Assembly (NCBI GenBank): GCA_945957385.1
Contig: CAMFKP010000003.1
Coordinates: forward strand, 1-64,000
Origin: an uncultured Aeromonadaceae bacterium
GTDB taxonomy: Bacteria; Pseudomonadota; Gammaproteobacteria; Enterobacterales; Aeromonadaceae
Reading direction: 5' to 3'
DNA length: 64,000 nucleotides
The notes beneath the pieces were generated by a model that was not told where the DNA came from, ran no database searches, and saw nothing but the letters and a program-made list of their open reading frames with translations. The translations under genes and the position numbers were made by a program. Positions 36,746 to 51,803 of this stretch are shown in pieces (positions within the stretch are counted from its first letter, which is position 1; each line of letters opens with the position of its first letter).

Positions 36746-38167
36746 ATGAAAGAACAAGCGCATATCTCCCCCGTCATCATGGCCGGGGGTAATGGCTCCC
36801 GGTTGTGGCCGCTGTCGCGGGTGCTGTACCCCAAGCAGTTCCTGCGCCTGGAAGGCGATTACACCATGTTGCAGGAGACGGTGCGGCGCCTGGAGGGCCT
36901 CAGTTGCTCGGCACCGCTGGTGATCTGCAACGAGGAGCACCGTTTTCTGGTCGCCGAGCAGCTGCGGGCGATTGAGCAGCTGGCGGGCAACATCATCCTC
37001 GAACCGGCCGGGCGCAACACGGCACCGGCCATTGCACTGGCGGCGATGACGGCGCTGGCCAAGGGGGAGGACGCGCTGTTGCTGGTGCTGGCCGCCGATC
37101 ACGTGATCCGTTCGCCGCAGGCGTTTGTCGCCGCGGTCGAAGCGGCACGGCCCCATGCCGAGGCCGGCAAGCTGGTGACGTTCGGCATCGTCGCCACGGC
37201 GCCGGAGACCGGCTATGGCTATATCCGCCGCGGTGCCCCGCAGGCCGACAGCGGCTATGCGGTGGCGCAATTTGTCGAAAAACCGAATCTGGAGACGGCG
37301 CTTCACTACCTGGAGTGCGGCGAGTACTACTGGAACAGTGGCATGTTTTTGTTCCGCGCCAGCCGTTACCTGCAGGAGTTGCAGCGTTTTCGTCCGGACA
37401 TCCACGCCGCCTGCGAACAGGCGCTCGGTCGCCCGAGCAGCGACATGGACTTTGTCCGCGTCGACAAGGCGGCCTTCCTGGCCTGCCCGGATGATTCCAT
37501 CGACTATGCGGTGATGGAAAAGACCCAGGATGCGGTGGTGGTGCCGCTGGATGCCGGCTGGAGTGATGTCGGCTCCTGGTCGTCACTGTGGGAGATCAGC
37601 CCGAAGGCGGAGGATGGCAATGTGCAGCAGGGCGATGTGCTGTACCACGCCAGCCGCAACAACTATGTCTATGCCGAGAGCGCGCTGGTGAGCCTGGTCG
37701 GTGTCGACGATCTGGTGGTGGTGCAGACCAAGGATGCCACCCTGGTGGCGCGCCGCGATCAGGTACAAGAGGTGAAGAAGATTGTCGAACGCCTCAAGCA
37801 GCAGGGGCGCACCGAACACCATGTGCACCGCGAAGTGTACCGGCCGTGGGGTAAATACGATGCCATCGACAAGGGGCACCGTTTCCAGGTCAAGCACATC
37901 AGCGTCAAGCCTGGCGAGAAGCTGTCGCTGCAGATGCACCACCACAGGGCCGAACACTGGATCGTGGTCTCCGGCACGGCGCGCGTCACCTGCGGCGAAC
38001 AGGTGCAGCTGCTGACCGAGAACCAGTCGATCTACATCCCGCTCGGCGAAAAACATGCCCTCGAAAACCCCGGCAAGGTGCCGTTGGAGCTGATCGAGGT
38101 GCAGTCCGGCAGCTATCTGGGTGAGGACGACATCGTCCGTTTCGAAGACCGCTACGGCAGAACTTAA
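36746..38167 (+). CDS. manC: Mannose-1-phosphate guanylyltransferase / mannose-6-phosphate isomerase
   Basis: Bifunctional type II enzyme supplying GDP-mannose, 473 aa. The N-terminal nucleotidyltransferase has [20 protein letters not shown] (about 12-31), [14 protein letters not shown] and [10 protein letters not shown]; the C-terminal cupin (about 360-470) has [28 protein letters not shown] and the metal-binding His residues. No clear ribosome site is seen before the ATG. Pairs with the mutase gene that follows. Confidence 0.93.
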   Translation: MKEQAHISPVIMAGGNGSRLWPLSRVLYPKQFLRLEGDYTMLQETVRRLEGLSCSAPLVICNEEHRFLVAEQLRAIEQLAGNIILEPAGRNTAPAIALAAMTALAKGEDALLLVLAADHVIRSPQAFVAAVEAARPHAEAGKLVTFGIVATAPETGYGYIRRGAPQADSGYAVAQFVEKPNLETALHYLECGEYYWNSGMFLFRASRYLQELQRFRPDIHAACEQALGRPSSDMDFVRVDKAAFLACPDDSIDYAVMEKTQDAVVVPLDAGWSDVGSWSSLWEISPKAEDGNVQQGDVLYHASRNNYVYAESALVSLVGVDDLVVVQTKDATLVARRDQVQEVKKIVERLKQQGRTEHHVHREVYRPWGKYDAIDKGHRFQVKHISVKPGEKLSLQMHHHRAEHWIVVSGTARVTCGEQVQLLTENQSIYIPLGEKHALENPGKVPLELIEVQSGSYLGEDDIVRFEDRYGRT

Positions 38168-38218
38168 TCCTGGTGGTGGCATTGACCATCACCTGTCTGG
38201 CAAGGGAGAGCACGCATA

Positions 38219-39589
38219 ATGAATAAACTGAGTTGTTTCAAGGCCTACGATATCCGGGGCCGCCTGGGCGAAGAGCTCAACGAGCAGATCGCCTACCGTA
38301 TTGGCCGCGCCTATGGCGAGTTTTTGCAACCGCGCCGCGTGGTGGTGGGTGGCGATGTGCGCCTGACCAGCGAGGCGTTGAAGCTGGCGCTGGCCGACGG
38401 GTTGATGGATGCCGGTGCCGATGTGCTGGACATCGGCCTCTCCGGTACCGAGGAGATCTATTTTGCCACCTTCCACCTGGGGGTGGATGGCGGTATCGAG
38501 GTGACGGCGAGCCACAATCCAATGGATTACAACGGCATGAAGCTGGTGCGCGACGGTGCGCGGCCGATCAGCGGCGACACCGGGCTGCGCGATATCCAGC
38601 AACTGGCCGAGGCCAATGCGTTTGCCCCGGCGGACCCGGCCAAACGCGGGCGCTATCAACGTATCAGTGTGCTGGACGCGTATGTCGACCACCTGATGGG
38701 CTATATCAACCCGGCGAACTTCACCCCGCTGAAGCTGGTGGTGAACAGCGGTAACGGTGCCGCCGGCCATGTGATCGACGCCCTTGAGGCGCGCTTTGCC
38801 GCGCTGCAAATCCCGGTGCAGTTCATCAAGCTGCACCATGAGCCGGATGGTCACTTCCCGCATGGCATTCCGAACCCGCTGCTGCCGGAGTGTCGCGACG
38901 ACACGGCGCAGGCGGTGCGCGCTCACGGTGCCGACATGGGCATCGCCTTCGATGGCGATTTTGACCGCTGCTTCCTGTTTGATGCCGACGGCGGCTTCAT
39001 CGAGGGCTACTACATCGTCGGTCTGCTGGCCGAGGCGTTCCTGCAGAAGCAGCCGGGGGCACGCATCATCCATGATCCGCGCCTGTCGTGGAACACCATA
39101 GAGGTGGTCTCCCAGGCCGGCGGTGTGCCTGTGCTGTCGAAGACCGGCCATGCGTTTATCAAGGAGCGCATGCGCGAAGAGGATGCGGTCTACGGTGGCG
39201 AGATGAGTGCCCACCACTATTTCCGCGATTTTGCCTACTGCGACAGCGGCATGATCCCGTGGTTGCTGGTGGCCGAGCTGTTGTGCGTCAAGGGACAGGG
39301 GCTCAAGGCGCTGGTGGCCGAACGCATGGCGGCCTATCCGGCTTCCGGCGAGATCAACAGCAAGCTGAGTGCGCCGGATGAGGCGATGGCCCGGGTGTTG
39401 TCAGCCTATTGGGATGGCGCCCACAGCTTCGACAAGACCGACGGCATCAGCCTGGAGTTCTCGGAGTGGCGCTTCAACCTGCGTAGCTCGAACACCGAAC
39501 CCGTGGTGCGGCTGAATGTCGAGTCGCGCGGCGACAGCGAACTGATGCAGGAAAAGACCGCCGAAATCCTCGCGCTGTTACGCGCTTGA
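38219..39589 (+). CDS. manB: Phosphomannomutase (ManB/CpsG, AlgC-like)
   Basis: Alpha-D-phosphohexomutase, 456 aa, that interconverts mannose-6-phosphate and mannose-1-phosphate, the step before ManC. It begins [18 protein letters not shown], carries the phosphoserine loop [14 protein letters not shown] (about 96-109), the metal loop FDGDFDRCF (about 243-251), the sugar loop [18 protein letters not shown] and the phosphate-binding RSSNTEP near 422. GGGAG lies before the ATG. Last gene of the Eps locus; a strong terminator follows within 15 bp. Confidence 0.93.
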   Translation: MNKLSCFKAYDIRGRLGEELNEQIAYRIGRAYGEFLQPRRVVVGGDVRLTSEALKLALADGLMDAGADVLDIGLSGTEEIYFATFHLGVDGGIEVTASHNPMDYNGMKLVRDGARPISGDTGLRDIQQLAEANAFAPADPAKRGRYQRISVLDAYVDHLMGYINPANFTPLKLVVNSGNGAAGHVIDALEARFAALQIPVQFIKLHHEPDGHFPHGIPNPLLPECRDDTAQAVRAHGADMGIAFDGDFDRCFLFDADGGFIEGYYIVGLLAEAFLQKQPGARIIHDPRLSWNTIEVVSQAGGVPVLSKTGHAFIKERMREEDAVYGGEMSAHHYFRDFAYCDSGMIPWLLVAELLCVKGQGLKALVAERMAAYPASGEINSKLSAPDEAMARVLSAYWDGAHSFDKTDGISLEFSEWRFNLRSSNTEPVVRLNVESRGDSELMQEKTAEILALLRA

Positions 39590-39600
39590 TCAACAGCAAC

Positions 39601-39634
39601 AAAACCACGGGGCCTGCGGGCCCCGTGGTTTTTT
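39601..39634. terminator. Strong terminator at the end of the exopolysaccharide locus
   Basis: A 12-bp stem (AACCACGGGGCC / GGCCCCGTGGTT) with a 4-nt loop, flanked by A-run and T-run, sits between manB and the convergent response-regulator gene. It can serve both strands. Confidence 0.92.
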
Positions 39635-42085
39635 ATTCGCCGTCGGCGTTCTTGCCGCGGTGGGCGGGTTGGTAGTTGCGGCGCCAGGCGAGGAACTCGG
39701 CTTCCGGCAGCGGCTTGGCAATCAGGTAGCCCTGCAGGGTGTCGCTGCCGTGGCTTTGCAGGATCTGCCGCTGTTGCGGCGTCTCGACCCCTTCGGCGAC
39801 GGTGCGCATGCCGAGGGCACGGGCCAGCGCTATGATGGAGTCGATAATCGCCAGGGCCGCCTCATCCTCAAACAGTTCTCGCACGAACGACTGGTCGATC
39901 TTCAGCACGTCGAGCGGGAAGTGGCGCAGGTAGTTGAGGCTGGAGAAGCCGGTGCCGAAGTCGTCCACCGACATGCGGAAGCCGCGGGCCTTGAGCTGCT
40001 GCAGCTTGCCGGTGGTCTGCGGTATGTCCTTCATCAGCATGCTTTCGGTCAGTTCCAGCTCGAGGCGGGCGGGATCGATGCCGCTGCGGCTGGTGGTTTC
40101 GATCAGGTGTTCGACAAAGTTGGGCTGGCGGAACTGGCGCGCCGACAGGTTGACCGCCAGCGTCAGCGGCGGCAGGCCGAGGCGTTCCCAGCGCGCCAGG
40201 TGCTCACAGGCCGCGGCCAGCACCCATTCACCAATCACCTGAATCAAGCCGGTCTCTTCGGCCAGCGGAATGAAGCGTCCCGGCGGGATCAGGCCGTGCA
40301 GCGGGTCCTGCCAGCGAATCAGCGTCTCGGCGCCGACCAGTTCGCCACTGCGGGCATCGATCTGCGGCTGGAAGAAGAGCACGAACTCGTTGTTCTCCAG
40401 CGCCTGGCGCAGCCTCAGCTCCATCTGCAGGCGCTCGAGGTTACGGGCATTCAGATCCGGTGAGTAGAACTGGCAGTTGTTGCGGTCGTTCTCCTTGGCC
40501 AGATACATGGCGGCGTCGGCATTGCCGATCAGGGTGTTGGCGTCGCTGCCGTTATCCGGGTAGAGGGCGATGCCGATACTGGCGGTAATCACCAGCTGTT
40601 TGCCGTCGAACTCGTACGGTGCGCCGAGGGCCTCCAGCAGCTTTTCACCCAACAGGGCGGCATCTTCCATCGAGCTGCAGCCGGGGCAGAGCACGATAAA
40701 TTCATCGCCGCCGACCCGGCTGACGGTATCGCCGCTGCGCACCCAGTGGTTCAGGCGGCGGCCGACTTCACGCAGCAGCTGGTCGCCGATCTGGTGGCCG
40801 AGCGAGTCGTTGATGGTCTTGAAACGGTCGAGGTCGATGAACAGCAGCGCCAGACCATCGTTGTCACGCTGGGCTTGAGAGATCGCCACCTGGATGCGGT
40901 CGGTCAGCAGGCGCCGGTTCGGCAGGCCGGTCAGCACATCGTGGAACGCCAGGTGCTCGATCTGGGCTTCCTGACGTTTGCGGTCGGTGATGTCGGCAAA
41001 GCTGGCGATGTGGTATTCCGGATCGCCGTTGCCGTCACGCACCAGGCTGATGGAGATCCACACCGGGTACTCCTCGCCATTCTTGCGCTGATCCAGCAAT
41101 TCGCCCTGCCAGGCGCCGTTTTCGTACAGCAGCGCCCACAGGTTGCGATACAGGCTGCGGGTCTCTTGCCCGGCACCGAGCAGGCGCGGTTCACGGCCCA
41201 GCACCTCGGCCTCGCTGAAGCCGGTGATGGTTTCGAACGTCGGGTTCACCGAGATGACGCGGTTGCGGCTGTCGGTGATCATGATGGCTTCGTTGCTGGA
41301 CTCGAACACCCGTGCCGACAGGCGCAACTGGTTCTCCATCTGCTTGCGCTGCGAGATGTCGCGCAGCACCAGCAGCACCTCGTGCTCGCTGCGTGGCAGG
41401 ATGCGCGCTTCCCAACAGACGCCGTGGGCATTGCGCGGCAGCGCAATCTCCACCGCCTTCGGGTTCTGGCTGCCGAGGACGCCGAGGATCTCCTGGCGCA
41501 GCATCTGGGCTACCACGGCGCTGGGGTGGCCGTCGAGATTGGCGCCGGGCTGCAGATCCCACTCGGCCCAATCCGGCGCCTCGGTGCCGGCCAGCCGATC
41601 GATGATCAGGCCATCGTCGCGGATCAGGAACAACAGGTCCGGCAGTGCCGACAGCAGGGCGCGGTTCTTCGTTTCGCTGATTGCCAGCTCTTCGAACGCG
41701 CGGTGGGCGCGTAGCAGGTAGTGCACGCGGTAGCCGAGCGTGCCCCAGCTGATGGGTTTGGTAATGAAATCGGTGGCGCCGGACTGGAAGGCTTGCTGGA
41801 TCGAGTGGATATCGTCGAGGCCGGTGGCCATGGCGATCGGCAGCGTGTGGCCCTGTGGTAGTTGGCGCAGCGTGGCACACAGCGCTATGCCGTTGCCATC
41901 CGGTAACAAGACGTCGAGGATGATCAGATCCGGCGTCCGGGCGTGAAAGTGCTGCAACGCCTCGGCGACGGTACCGGCTTCATCAACGTCAAAACCGGCT
42001 TCTTCGAGGGTGGCGCGCATGATCAACCGGGCGCTGAATTCGTCGTCGACAATCAGGACTCTGGGCCGTGAAGAGAGGCATTCGC

Positions 42086-42089
<4 letters not shown>
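39633..42089 (-). CDS. Response regulator with PAS, GGDEF and EAL domains
   Basis: Cytoplasmic c-di-GMP enzyme of 818 aa. Receiver domain (residues 9-125) with phospho-acceptor Asp59 and Lys near KPIS; two PAS domains (about 145-245 and 258-370); GGDEF domain with intact GGDEF at 460-464 and product-inhibition site RSGD at 451-454; EAL domain from about 560, where the motif reads ETL (588-590) instead of EAL but keeps the Glu, and [16 protein letters not shown] and AEGVET are intact. Both synthesis and hydrolysis are therefore possible. The start overlaps the kinase stop by 4 bp and has AGGAG upstream, so it is the partner of that kinase. Confidence 0.92.
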
Positions 42090-44850
<2,761 letters not shown>

Positions 44851-44854
<4 letters not shown>

Positions 44855-45417
44855 TGAGCGCTGCTCCTCGCGTTACGTGCCAGCTTCAGCAGTTGGGCAC
44901 TGATATTGAAATCGGCCTGTTGCAGCTGTGTCAGATTGATATCGAACTGCAGCCGGTTTTGCTCTTCGACCAGCTGAATGATGCCGCCCTGCTGCAGGAA
45001 ATTTTCGTCATCGCCGATGGTCAGCAGGCCCGGGTTGCGCCGGCTCAGCTGGTGCAGCGAGATCGGGGCGCCGCCCTGTTGCAGATAGAACACCTGGCAA
45101 CCGGCTGCCTCCTTGAGGCTGGCCAGGCGATAGACCGAGATGCGCTGATCGTTGACCTGACGCCCATCCAGGGTCGAGAACGCCTCTTCCAGCGCGCTGT
45201 CGGCATTGGCCAGACAGAGGGTCAGTACCGGTTTGGTGCGCGGTGTGGCAGGCCAATGGGTGAATTTGAGGAAGTTGAAGACATACGCCGCTTTGAGTTT
45301 TTCACTGCGCAGGCTGGCGCCTGTGGCGAGGAGCAGGCAGCTGCAGGCCAGCAACAGGATGCCGCCCAGCGGCGAGCCCCGTCTGCTCCGTTTCGTCACC
45401 GGATGCTGCCTGACCAT
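44851..45417 (-). CDS. YfiR-like periplasmic protein (DUF4154)
   Basis: A 188-residue exported protein: basic N-terminus, hydrophobic signal ([18 protein letters not shown], about 18-35), then [18 protein letters not shown], the hallmark of the YfiR/DUF4154 family, LCLANAD, and the C-terminal [21 protein letters not shown]. YfiR in Pseudomonas binds the CHASE8 sensor domain of the cyclase YfiN and holds it off. Here the likely target is the CHASE8-like region of the adjacent kinase, which is coupled by a 4-bp overlap. This target is inference. Confidence 0.85.
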
Positions 45418-45681
45418 CTTGCTCCCTGCCTCTACTACTGCCCGGATGCGAGCTCCTGATGGCTACTTATAAAGCATCTCGGCGCCGAGGGCTCGCGTGG
45501 GGTTGCGGCAGCGCGAGCCAGTTCAAAGGCTGACGAAATTCCGCACTGAAATTTGGGCTCATAAGGATCTATTGACGGCGCCGGATCACAGGCTGGGTGC
45601 ATGCCGGTTGCCAGAAGCCGGTGCACTGATTGGGATAGGCTATAACGGTCAGGAGCGACTGGATTGGGCAGGGAGCTGAGG
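45418..45681. promoter_or_regulatory. Divergent control region between the YfiR-like operon and the TonB receptor gene
   Basis: A 264-bp gap between divergent genes that must hold both promoters. GGGAG at 45671-45675 serves the receptor gene. I do not see a Fur box or a clear -35/-10 pair. Confidence 0.4.
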
Positions 45682-47850
45682 ATGGCGGCGTGGCGTTGGA
45701 CTGTCGGAGTGGTCTTGGTCAGCGGGTTGGGAATACCGGTGCTGGGTGACGAATTGCTGCAGATGGATCTGGAGCAGTTGATGCGTGTTCAGGTTGATGG
45801 CTCGGCCACGTTGACGCCGACCGCCACCCGGCGTATGCCGGCGTCGATTACCACCATCGACCGGCGCATGATCGACAACGCGGGGGCGCGCAGCCTGTTC
45901 GATCTGCTGGAAATCTATGTCCCCAATTTCCACTATCTGCCACACCACTGGGAGGCGCCGCACATGGGCATGCGCGGCCTGATCGGTGATCGCGATGACA
46001 AGTACCTACTGGTGGTCAATGGCCGGGTGCTGAACGAGAAGACCCACTTCGGCGCGCTGTCGGAACGCGACATGCCGCTGCTCGGCGATATTCGCAAGAT
46101 CGATGTGGTGCGCGGCCCCGGCTCTGTGGTGTATGGCCCCGGCGCCGTCTCCATGGTGATCAATATCCAGACCGACACCTTCAGCGACCATGCTGCCGAC
46201 GGCGTCAAACTGCAGTGGGGCGAGGGCGAGCAGTACCGCGCCGCCGAGTTTCGCCAGACCCATGCCTTTGATGACAGCGGCGAGCACGGGCTCTGGCTGT
46301 ATGGCGGCATCAGCCAGTACCAGGGTGCCGGTAGCGATGCCTCGCCGCTGATCTACGGCCTGAGCGGCAACACGGTCTGGGGCGATAGCGTGACCGCCGG
46401 CGAGCCGGTACCGTTCAGCGTGGCGAACAACCACGCGGCGTTCCACGACCGGCCGAAGATGAAGCTGCATGCCCACTACCAGAAACAGGATTTCAATGCC
46501 TGGCTGCGCTACACCCAGGGCGGTGAGCAGCTGACCTGGGAGCACAAGCTGCTGTACGCGAAGCCGAATGGCTCAGGCGCGCCGGGGACACCGCAGTCCA
46601 GCTACGCCACCGGCGGTGTCGGTTATCAGCAGCTGAGCCTGGATTTCTCGCGCCAGTGGCTGCTGGATGATCGACGCTGGTTCGAGCTCAAGGGCGGCTA
46701 TGACACCACCGTCTATGTGCGCGAGTTGTGGAATTTGTATCAAATTGACCACGAGCCGGAGAACCACCGCGAGGAGGAGTACCAGCTGCGCGGCACGCTG
46801 AACTGGAACCACAACGCTCGCCACGCCACCGCGTTCGGCAGTGAGCTGACATTTTCGCGCTGGGGGCTGTCGAGCCCCGGCTATGACCAGCCGTACTCCT
46901 CGGTGCTGGGCGAGATGGAGCCGTGGAGCACGCTGGCGGTGGGGGTGTTTGGCGAGCATCAGTGGCAGCTGAACAGCTGGCTGACGCAGTTTGCCGGCCT
47001 GCGCGCCGACAAGGATCAGTACACCGGCTGGATGTGGTCGCCACGGCTGGCCTGGGTGGCCAGCGTCAGCGAACAGGATACCGTCAAGGCGATCCTGAGC
47101 CGTTCACTGCGCAAGAACAATGCCGAGGAGCTGCGGGCCCAGCATCAGGCTGGCGAAAGTGCCGAGGATGAACAACTCGACAGCGCCGAGCTGATCTACG
47201 ATCGGCGCCTGTCGCCGGCGCTGTCCCTGACGCTGACCGGCTTCTACAACCGCGCCGAGCTGCTGGGCATCAACTTCAACACGCTGCGTACCCAGCCGGT
47301 GGGCGACTTCAAATATGGCGGTGCCGAGTTTGAGCTGAACTACCAGCTGGAGAGCCTGCAACTGGGGCTCTCCCACGCCTGGAGCAAACTGGATGACTTC
47401 AATCTGGCCGCCGGTGGCTCGACGCGGATCACCGCGTCCCACCTCGGCTATGGCAACGATCTGAACAACTGGAGCAACCACATCTCCAAGCTCTATGCCC
47501 ACTGGCAACTGGCGCCGCAGTGGCAGCTCAACAGCGATCTGCGGCTGTTCTGGGGCTACCCGGGGGCGGAGGACATCATAGCGCAGACCAATGCGGCGCG
47601 ACTGAACAACCCGAACTCGTCGGCCACCAATCTGACCGATCCCGGTAACTTCGATTCCACCCGACTGGCGGCGTTCCTCGATCTGGGCCTGCGCTACCAG
47701 AGTCGCGACTATGGCCGTTTCGGCGTCAATGGCTACAACCTGCTCGGCCTGCTGAATAAAGACTTCAACAAACGCCTCTACCTGCTGAACGTTGGTAACT
47801 ACCGCCCGGAAGCGGTGGCCTTCGCGCTGACCTGGGAGTATGGCTTCTGA
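45682..47850 (+). CDS. TonB-dependent receptor
   Basis: Outer-membrane receptor of 722 aa with a signal peptide (TVGVVLVSGLGIPVLG, cleaved near residue 22), an N-terminal plug (TATRRMPASITTIDRRMIDNA, in part; LLVVNGRVLNE; DIRKIDVVRGPGSVVYGPGAVSMVINI) and a 22-strand-type barrel ending LTWEYGF with terminal Phe. No clear TonB box is visible. The ATG at 45682 has a ribosome site; an upstream TTG is in frame but less likely. It is divergent from the YfiR-like/kinase/regulator operon. Ligand unknown. Confidence 0.88.
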   Translation: MAAWRWTVGVVLVSGLGIPVLGDELLQMDLEQLMRVQVDGSATLTPTATRRMPASITTIDRRMIDNAGARSLFDLLEIYVPNFHYLPHHWEAPHMGMRGLIGDRDDKYLLVVNGRVLNEKTHFGALSERDMPLLGDIRKIDVVRGPGSVVYGPGAVSMVINIQTDTFSDHAADGVKLQWGEGEQYRAAEFRQTHAFDDSGEHGLWLYGGISQYQGAGSDASPLIYGLSGNTVWGDSVTAGEPVPFSVANNHAAFHDRPKMKLHAHYQKQDFNAWLRYTQGGEQLTWEHKLLYAKPNGSGAPGTPQSSYATGGVGYQQLSLDFSRQWLLDDRRWFELKGGYDTTVYVRELWNLYQIDHEPENHREEEYQLRGTLNWNHNARHATAFGSELTFSRWGLSSPGYDQPYSSVLGEMEPWSTLAVGVFGEHQWQLNSWLTQFAGLRADKDQYTGWMWSPRLAWVASVSEQDTVKAILSRSLRKNNAEELRAQHQAGESAEDEQLDSAELIYDRRLSPALSLTLTGFYNRAELLGINFNTLRTQPVGDFKYGGAEFELNYQLESLQLGLSHAWSKLDDFNLAAGGSTRITASHLGYGNDLNNWSNHISKLYAHWQLAPQWQLNSDLRLFWGYPGAEDIIAQTNAARLNNPNSSATNLTDPGNFDSTRLAAFLDLGLRYQSRDYGRFGVNGYNLLGLLNKDFNKRLYLLNVGNYRPEAVAFALTWEYGF

Positions 47851-47868
47851 GTGCTGGCGCGCTAAAAC

Positions 47869-47892
47869 ACAAGGCTCCTGCGGGAGCCTTGT
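47869..47892. terminator. Terminator between the receptor and aminotransferase genes
   Basis: A 10-bp stem (ACAAGGCTCC / GGAGCCTTGT) with 4-nt loop and T-rich tail, between convergent genes. Confidence 0.85.
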
Positions 47893-47922
47893 TGTTTGTG
47901 CCGCTGTGCGTCGGTTGTGGAT

Positions 47923-49248
47923 TCAGACCAGCTGGCCCAGCACCTTGTCGAGGATCGCCAGCCCTTCGCGCACCTCATCGGCGCTGATGGTGCACGGCGG
48001 CACCACGTGGATGCGGTTGTCGACCACAAACGGCAGCAGGCCTTCGGCGATCAGCTGGCTCTTGATAGCGGCCATGGTGGCGGCCGGCAGCGGCGTGCGG
48101 CTGACCGGATCGGCAACCAGCTCCAGCGCCCAGAACACCCCCAGACCGCGCACTTCGCCGATCAGCGGGTACTTGGCGGCCAGCGCCTGCAGGCCGGGGC
48201 CCAGCACCTGTGCGCCGATGGCGGCGGCGTTCTCCACCACCTGCTCTTCGGCCATCGCATCCAGCGTCGCGACGATGGCGGCCATCGCCAGCGGGTGGCC
48301 TGAGTAGGTCAGGCCGCCCGGGAAGTAGCGGTCGTTGAAGAACTCGGCGATCGGATCGGAGATCAGCACGCCACCGGCCGGTACATAACCGGAGTTGACC
48401 CCCTTGGCGAAGGTGATCAGATCCGGCTGGATGCCAAAGTGTTCAAACGCAAACCAGCGCCCGGTGCGGCCGAAACCGGCCATCACTTCGTCGAGGATCA
48501 GCACGATGCCGAACTCGTCACACAAGGCGCGCACGCCCTGCATGTAGCCGGCCGGCTGCACCAGCACGCCGGCGGTGCCGGGGATGCTCTCCATCAGAAT
48601 GGCGGCGATGGAGGCGGGGCCTTCGCACTCGATGATGCGGCGCAGGTGGGCCAGCGCCCGGCTGCACTCTTCGGCCTCGGTGCTGGCCGCAAATTCGCTG
48701 CGATACAGGTAGGGGTTGAAGAAGTGGACATGGCCACGGGCATATTCGTTCGGCAGGCGGCGGAAGTCGCCGGTGGCGACGATGGCGGCACCGGTGTTGC
48801 CGTGGTAGGAGCGATAGCCGGAGAGCACCTTGTCGCGGCCGGTGTAGAGGCGGGCCATGCGGATGGCATTTTCATTGGCATCGGCGCCGGCATTGGTGAA
48901 GAACACCTTGTTAAAGCCCTCCGGCGCCCGCTCGACGATGCGCTTGGCCGCTTCGCCGCGTGCCAGATTGGCGGTTGCCGGGGCGATGGTGGTCAGCTGG
49001 CCGGCCTGTTCCTGTATCGCGGCGATCACCTTGGGGTGCTGGTGGCCGATGTTGGTGTTGACCAGCTGGCTGCTGAAATCGAGGTAGGTCTTGCCGTCGT
49101 AGTCCCACAGCCGGCAGCCGGCGCCACCGGCGATCACCAGCGGCTTGAGCGCGCTCTGTACCGACCAGGAGTGGAATACATACGCCCGATCCAGGTCATA
49201 GACATCGCCATTGCTGGTGGCCAGTTCGCATGAGAGTGCCTGATTCAT
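47923..49248 (-). CDS. Class III (omega) aminotransferase, taurine-aminotransferase candidate
   Basis: PLP-dependent aminotransferase of 441 aa. It has SYHGNTGAA (about 147-155), LILDEVMAGFGRTGRW with PLP-contact Asp253, and the Schiff-base Lys282 in ITFAKGVNSGYVPAGG. The ATG at 49248 is preceded by GAGGA. The neighbours, a divergent TSUP exporter and a YdfG/IsfD-like reductase, match the gene set that turns taurine into isethionate via sulfoacetaldehyde, so taurine is the suggested amine donor. Class III members use many omega-amines, so the substrate is inference; the fold assignment is firm. Confidence 0.85.
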   Translation of the reverse strand: MNQALSCELATSNGDVYDLDRAYVFHSWSVQSALKPLVIAGGAGCRLWDYDGKTYLDFSSQLVNTNIGHQHPKVIAAIQEQAGQLTTIAPATANLARGEAAKRIVERAPEGFNKVFFTNAGADANENAIRMARLYTGRDKVLSGYRSYHGNTGAAIVATGDFRRLPNEYARGHVHFFNPYLYRSEFAASTEAEECSRALAHLRRIIECEGPASIAAILMESIPGTAGVLVQPAGYMQGVRALCDEFGIVLILDEVMAGFGRTGRWFAFEHFGIQPDLITFAKGVNSGYVPAGGVLISDPIAEFFNDRYFPGGLTYSGHPLAMAAIVATLDAMAEEQVVENAAAIGAQVLGPGLQALAAKYPLIGEVRGLGVFWALELVADPVSRTPLPAATMAAIKSQLIAEGLLPFVVDNRIHVVPPCTISADEVREGLAILDKVLGQLV

Positions 49249-49568
49249 TGAGTTGTCCTCGTGTCCGGTGAGTGGTGCCATGCCCGGCGACGGCGCGGAA
49301 GCGCTCCGCACTGTGCAAGCCCGTCGGCATGACGGTCCATAACGGGGGTCATCACTCTTCCCCCAGTGGCTCCAGACTAAGAAGCTGGCGCGGCCACCGG
49401 TAGAGCCAGTTGTCGGCGGTCGCCGTGTCAGATGCTGCGCGGCAGCACGTCTGTCGTGGTCAGCCGGCGCCGGGTTGTGTCCCATGCGGGGCGGCGATCT
49501 GGCTCTATGGCCGGGCGCGGCCGGCTCGTAGAGTGGGGACAGATGACAGGACGCGACGGGAGAAGCAC
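49249..49568. other. Divergent intergenic region, 320 bp
   Basis: Lies between the aminotransferase and the TSUP exporter genes and must hold both promoters. An open frame on the plus strand continues upstream of the exporter start but shows no family similarity. No operator could be identified by eye. Confidence 0.4.
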
Positions 49569-51081
<1,513 letters not shown>

Positions 51082-51102
51082 GCCTGGCCGCCAGCGCCTC
51101 CG

Positions 51103-51405
51103 CTAGTCGTTGACGGCGGGGGCGCTGGCGATCACCCGCCCGGCTTGCAGCGTCACCTGACAACCAGCACGACCGAAACTGCGATGTTCGACCAAAGTGG
51201 CAACGCCGTCGCGCTCGCTGGCACGGCGCAGGCCATGGCTATCGGCAAACTGGTTGAGTGCACCGTACGACATACCGGGCGTGATGGCCTCACATAAATG
51301 GGTGGTGCGCGTGCCGGCCCCCAGCCAGCCATAGCCGACGTAGGCCAAAGCGGCGAGCAACACCACCCCGGCTGTCTGATTTAGCCAGTAACGACGGCGG
51401 TTCAA
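51103..51405 (-). CDS. Small membrane-anchored protein, unknown function
   Basis: A 100-residue product with one N-terminal membrane helix (TAGVVLLAALAYVGYGWLG, about 11-29) and a short outer domain with two Cys (LCEAITPGMSYGALNQFAD and GRAGCQVTL) that could pair. The start overlaps the stop of the next upstream gene by 4 bp (ATGA), which supports its being real and coupled. No family recognised. Confidence 0.6.
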   Translation of the reverse strand: MNRRRYWLNQTAGVVLLAALAYVGYGWLGAGTRTTHLCEAITPGMSYGALNQFADSHGLRRASERDGVATLVEHRSFGRAGCQVTLQAGRVIASAPAVND

Positions 51406-51803
51406 GGCGTCGTGTCCGTGTTTTTACGCCGCAACAGGTTGCTGATGAGCAGCAGGTAGGCACCCAGCAAGCCGATGCCAGCGATCAGTACCGTCAGCAG
51501 CAGATCCCAGAAGCGGAACGGTGTGAACGACCCCAACAGCAGTAGCACGAAGCAAATCATCAGCAGTGGCAACCAGAACGTCACCAGATGCAAGGTGGTG
51601 ACGACCCAGCCCGGTTGCCGCTCCAGAGGCGTCGTCAGCGCGTCCAGCTCGGCCTGGATATAGTTTGGCGGCAGCACGGTATTGATACTGGTATCCGGGA
51701 TCGGCGGCGGATTTTCGGTCTCGACCACGCCGCCGGCCACAATATGTTGTGGTGCCGGCGGCACGTCGGCAGGGATCATCAATTGGTATGTCTTGTGTTT
51801 CAT
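51402..51803 (-). CDS. Two-helix membrane protein, unknown function
   Basis: A 133-residue protein with a Pro-rich cytoplasmic N-terminus (PADVPPAPQHIVAGG) and two adjacent membrane helices (about 72-92 and 98-122). It overlaps both neighbours by 4 bp, forming a tight three-gene unit with the genes at 51103 and 51800. No motif recognised. Confidence 0.6.
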   Translation of the reverse strand: MKHKTYQLMIPADVPPAPQHIVAGGVVETENPPPIPDTSINTVLPPNYIQAELDALTTPLERQPGWVVTTLHLVTFWLPLLMICFVLLLLGSFTPFRFWDLLLTVLIAGIGLLGAYLLLISNLLRRKNTDTTP

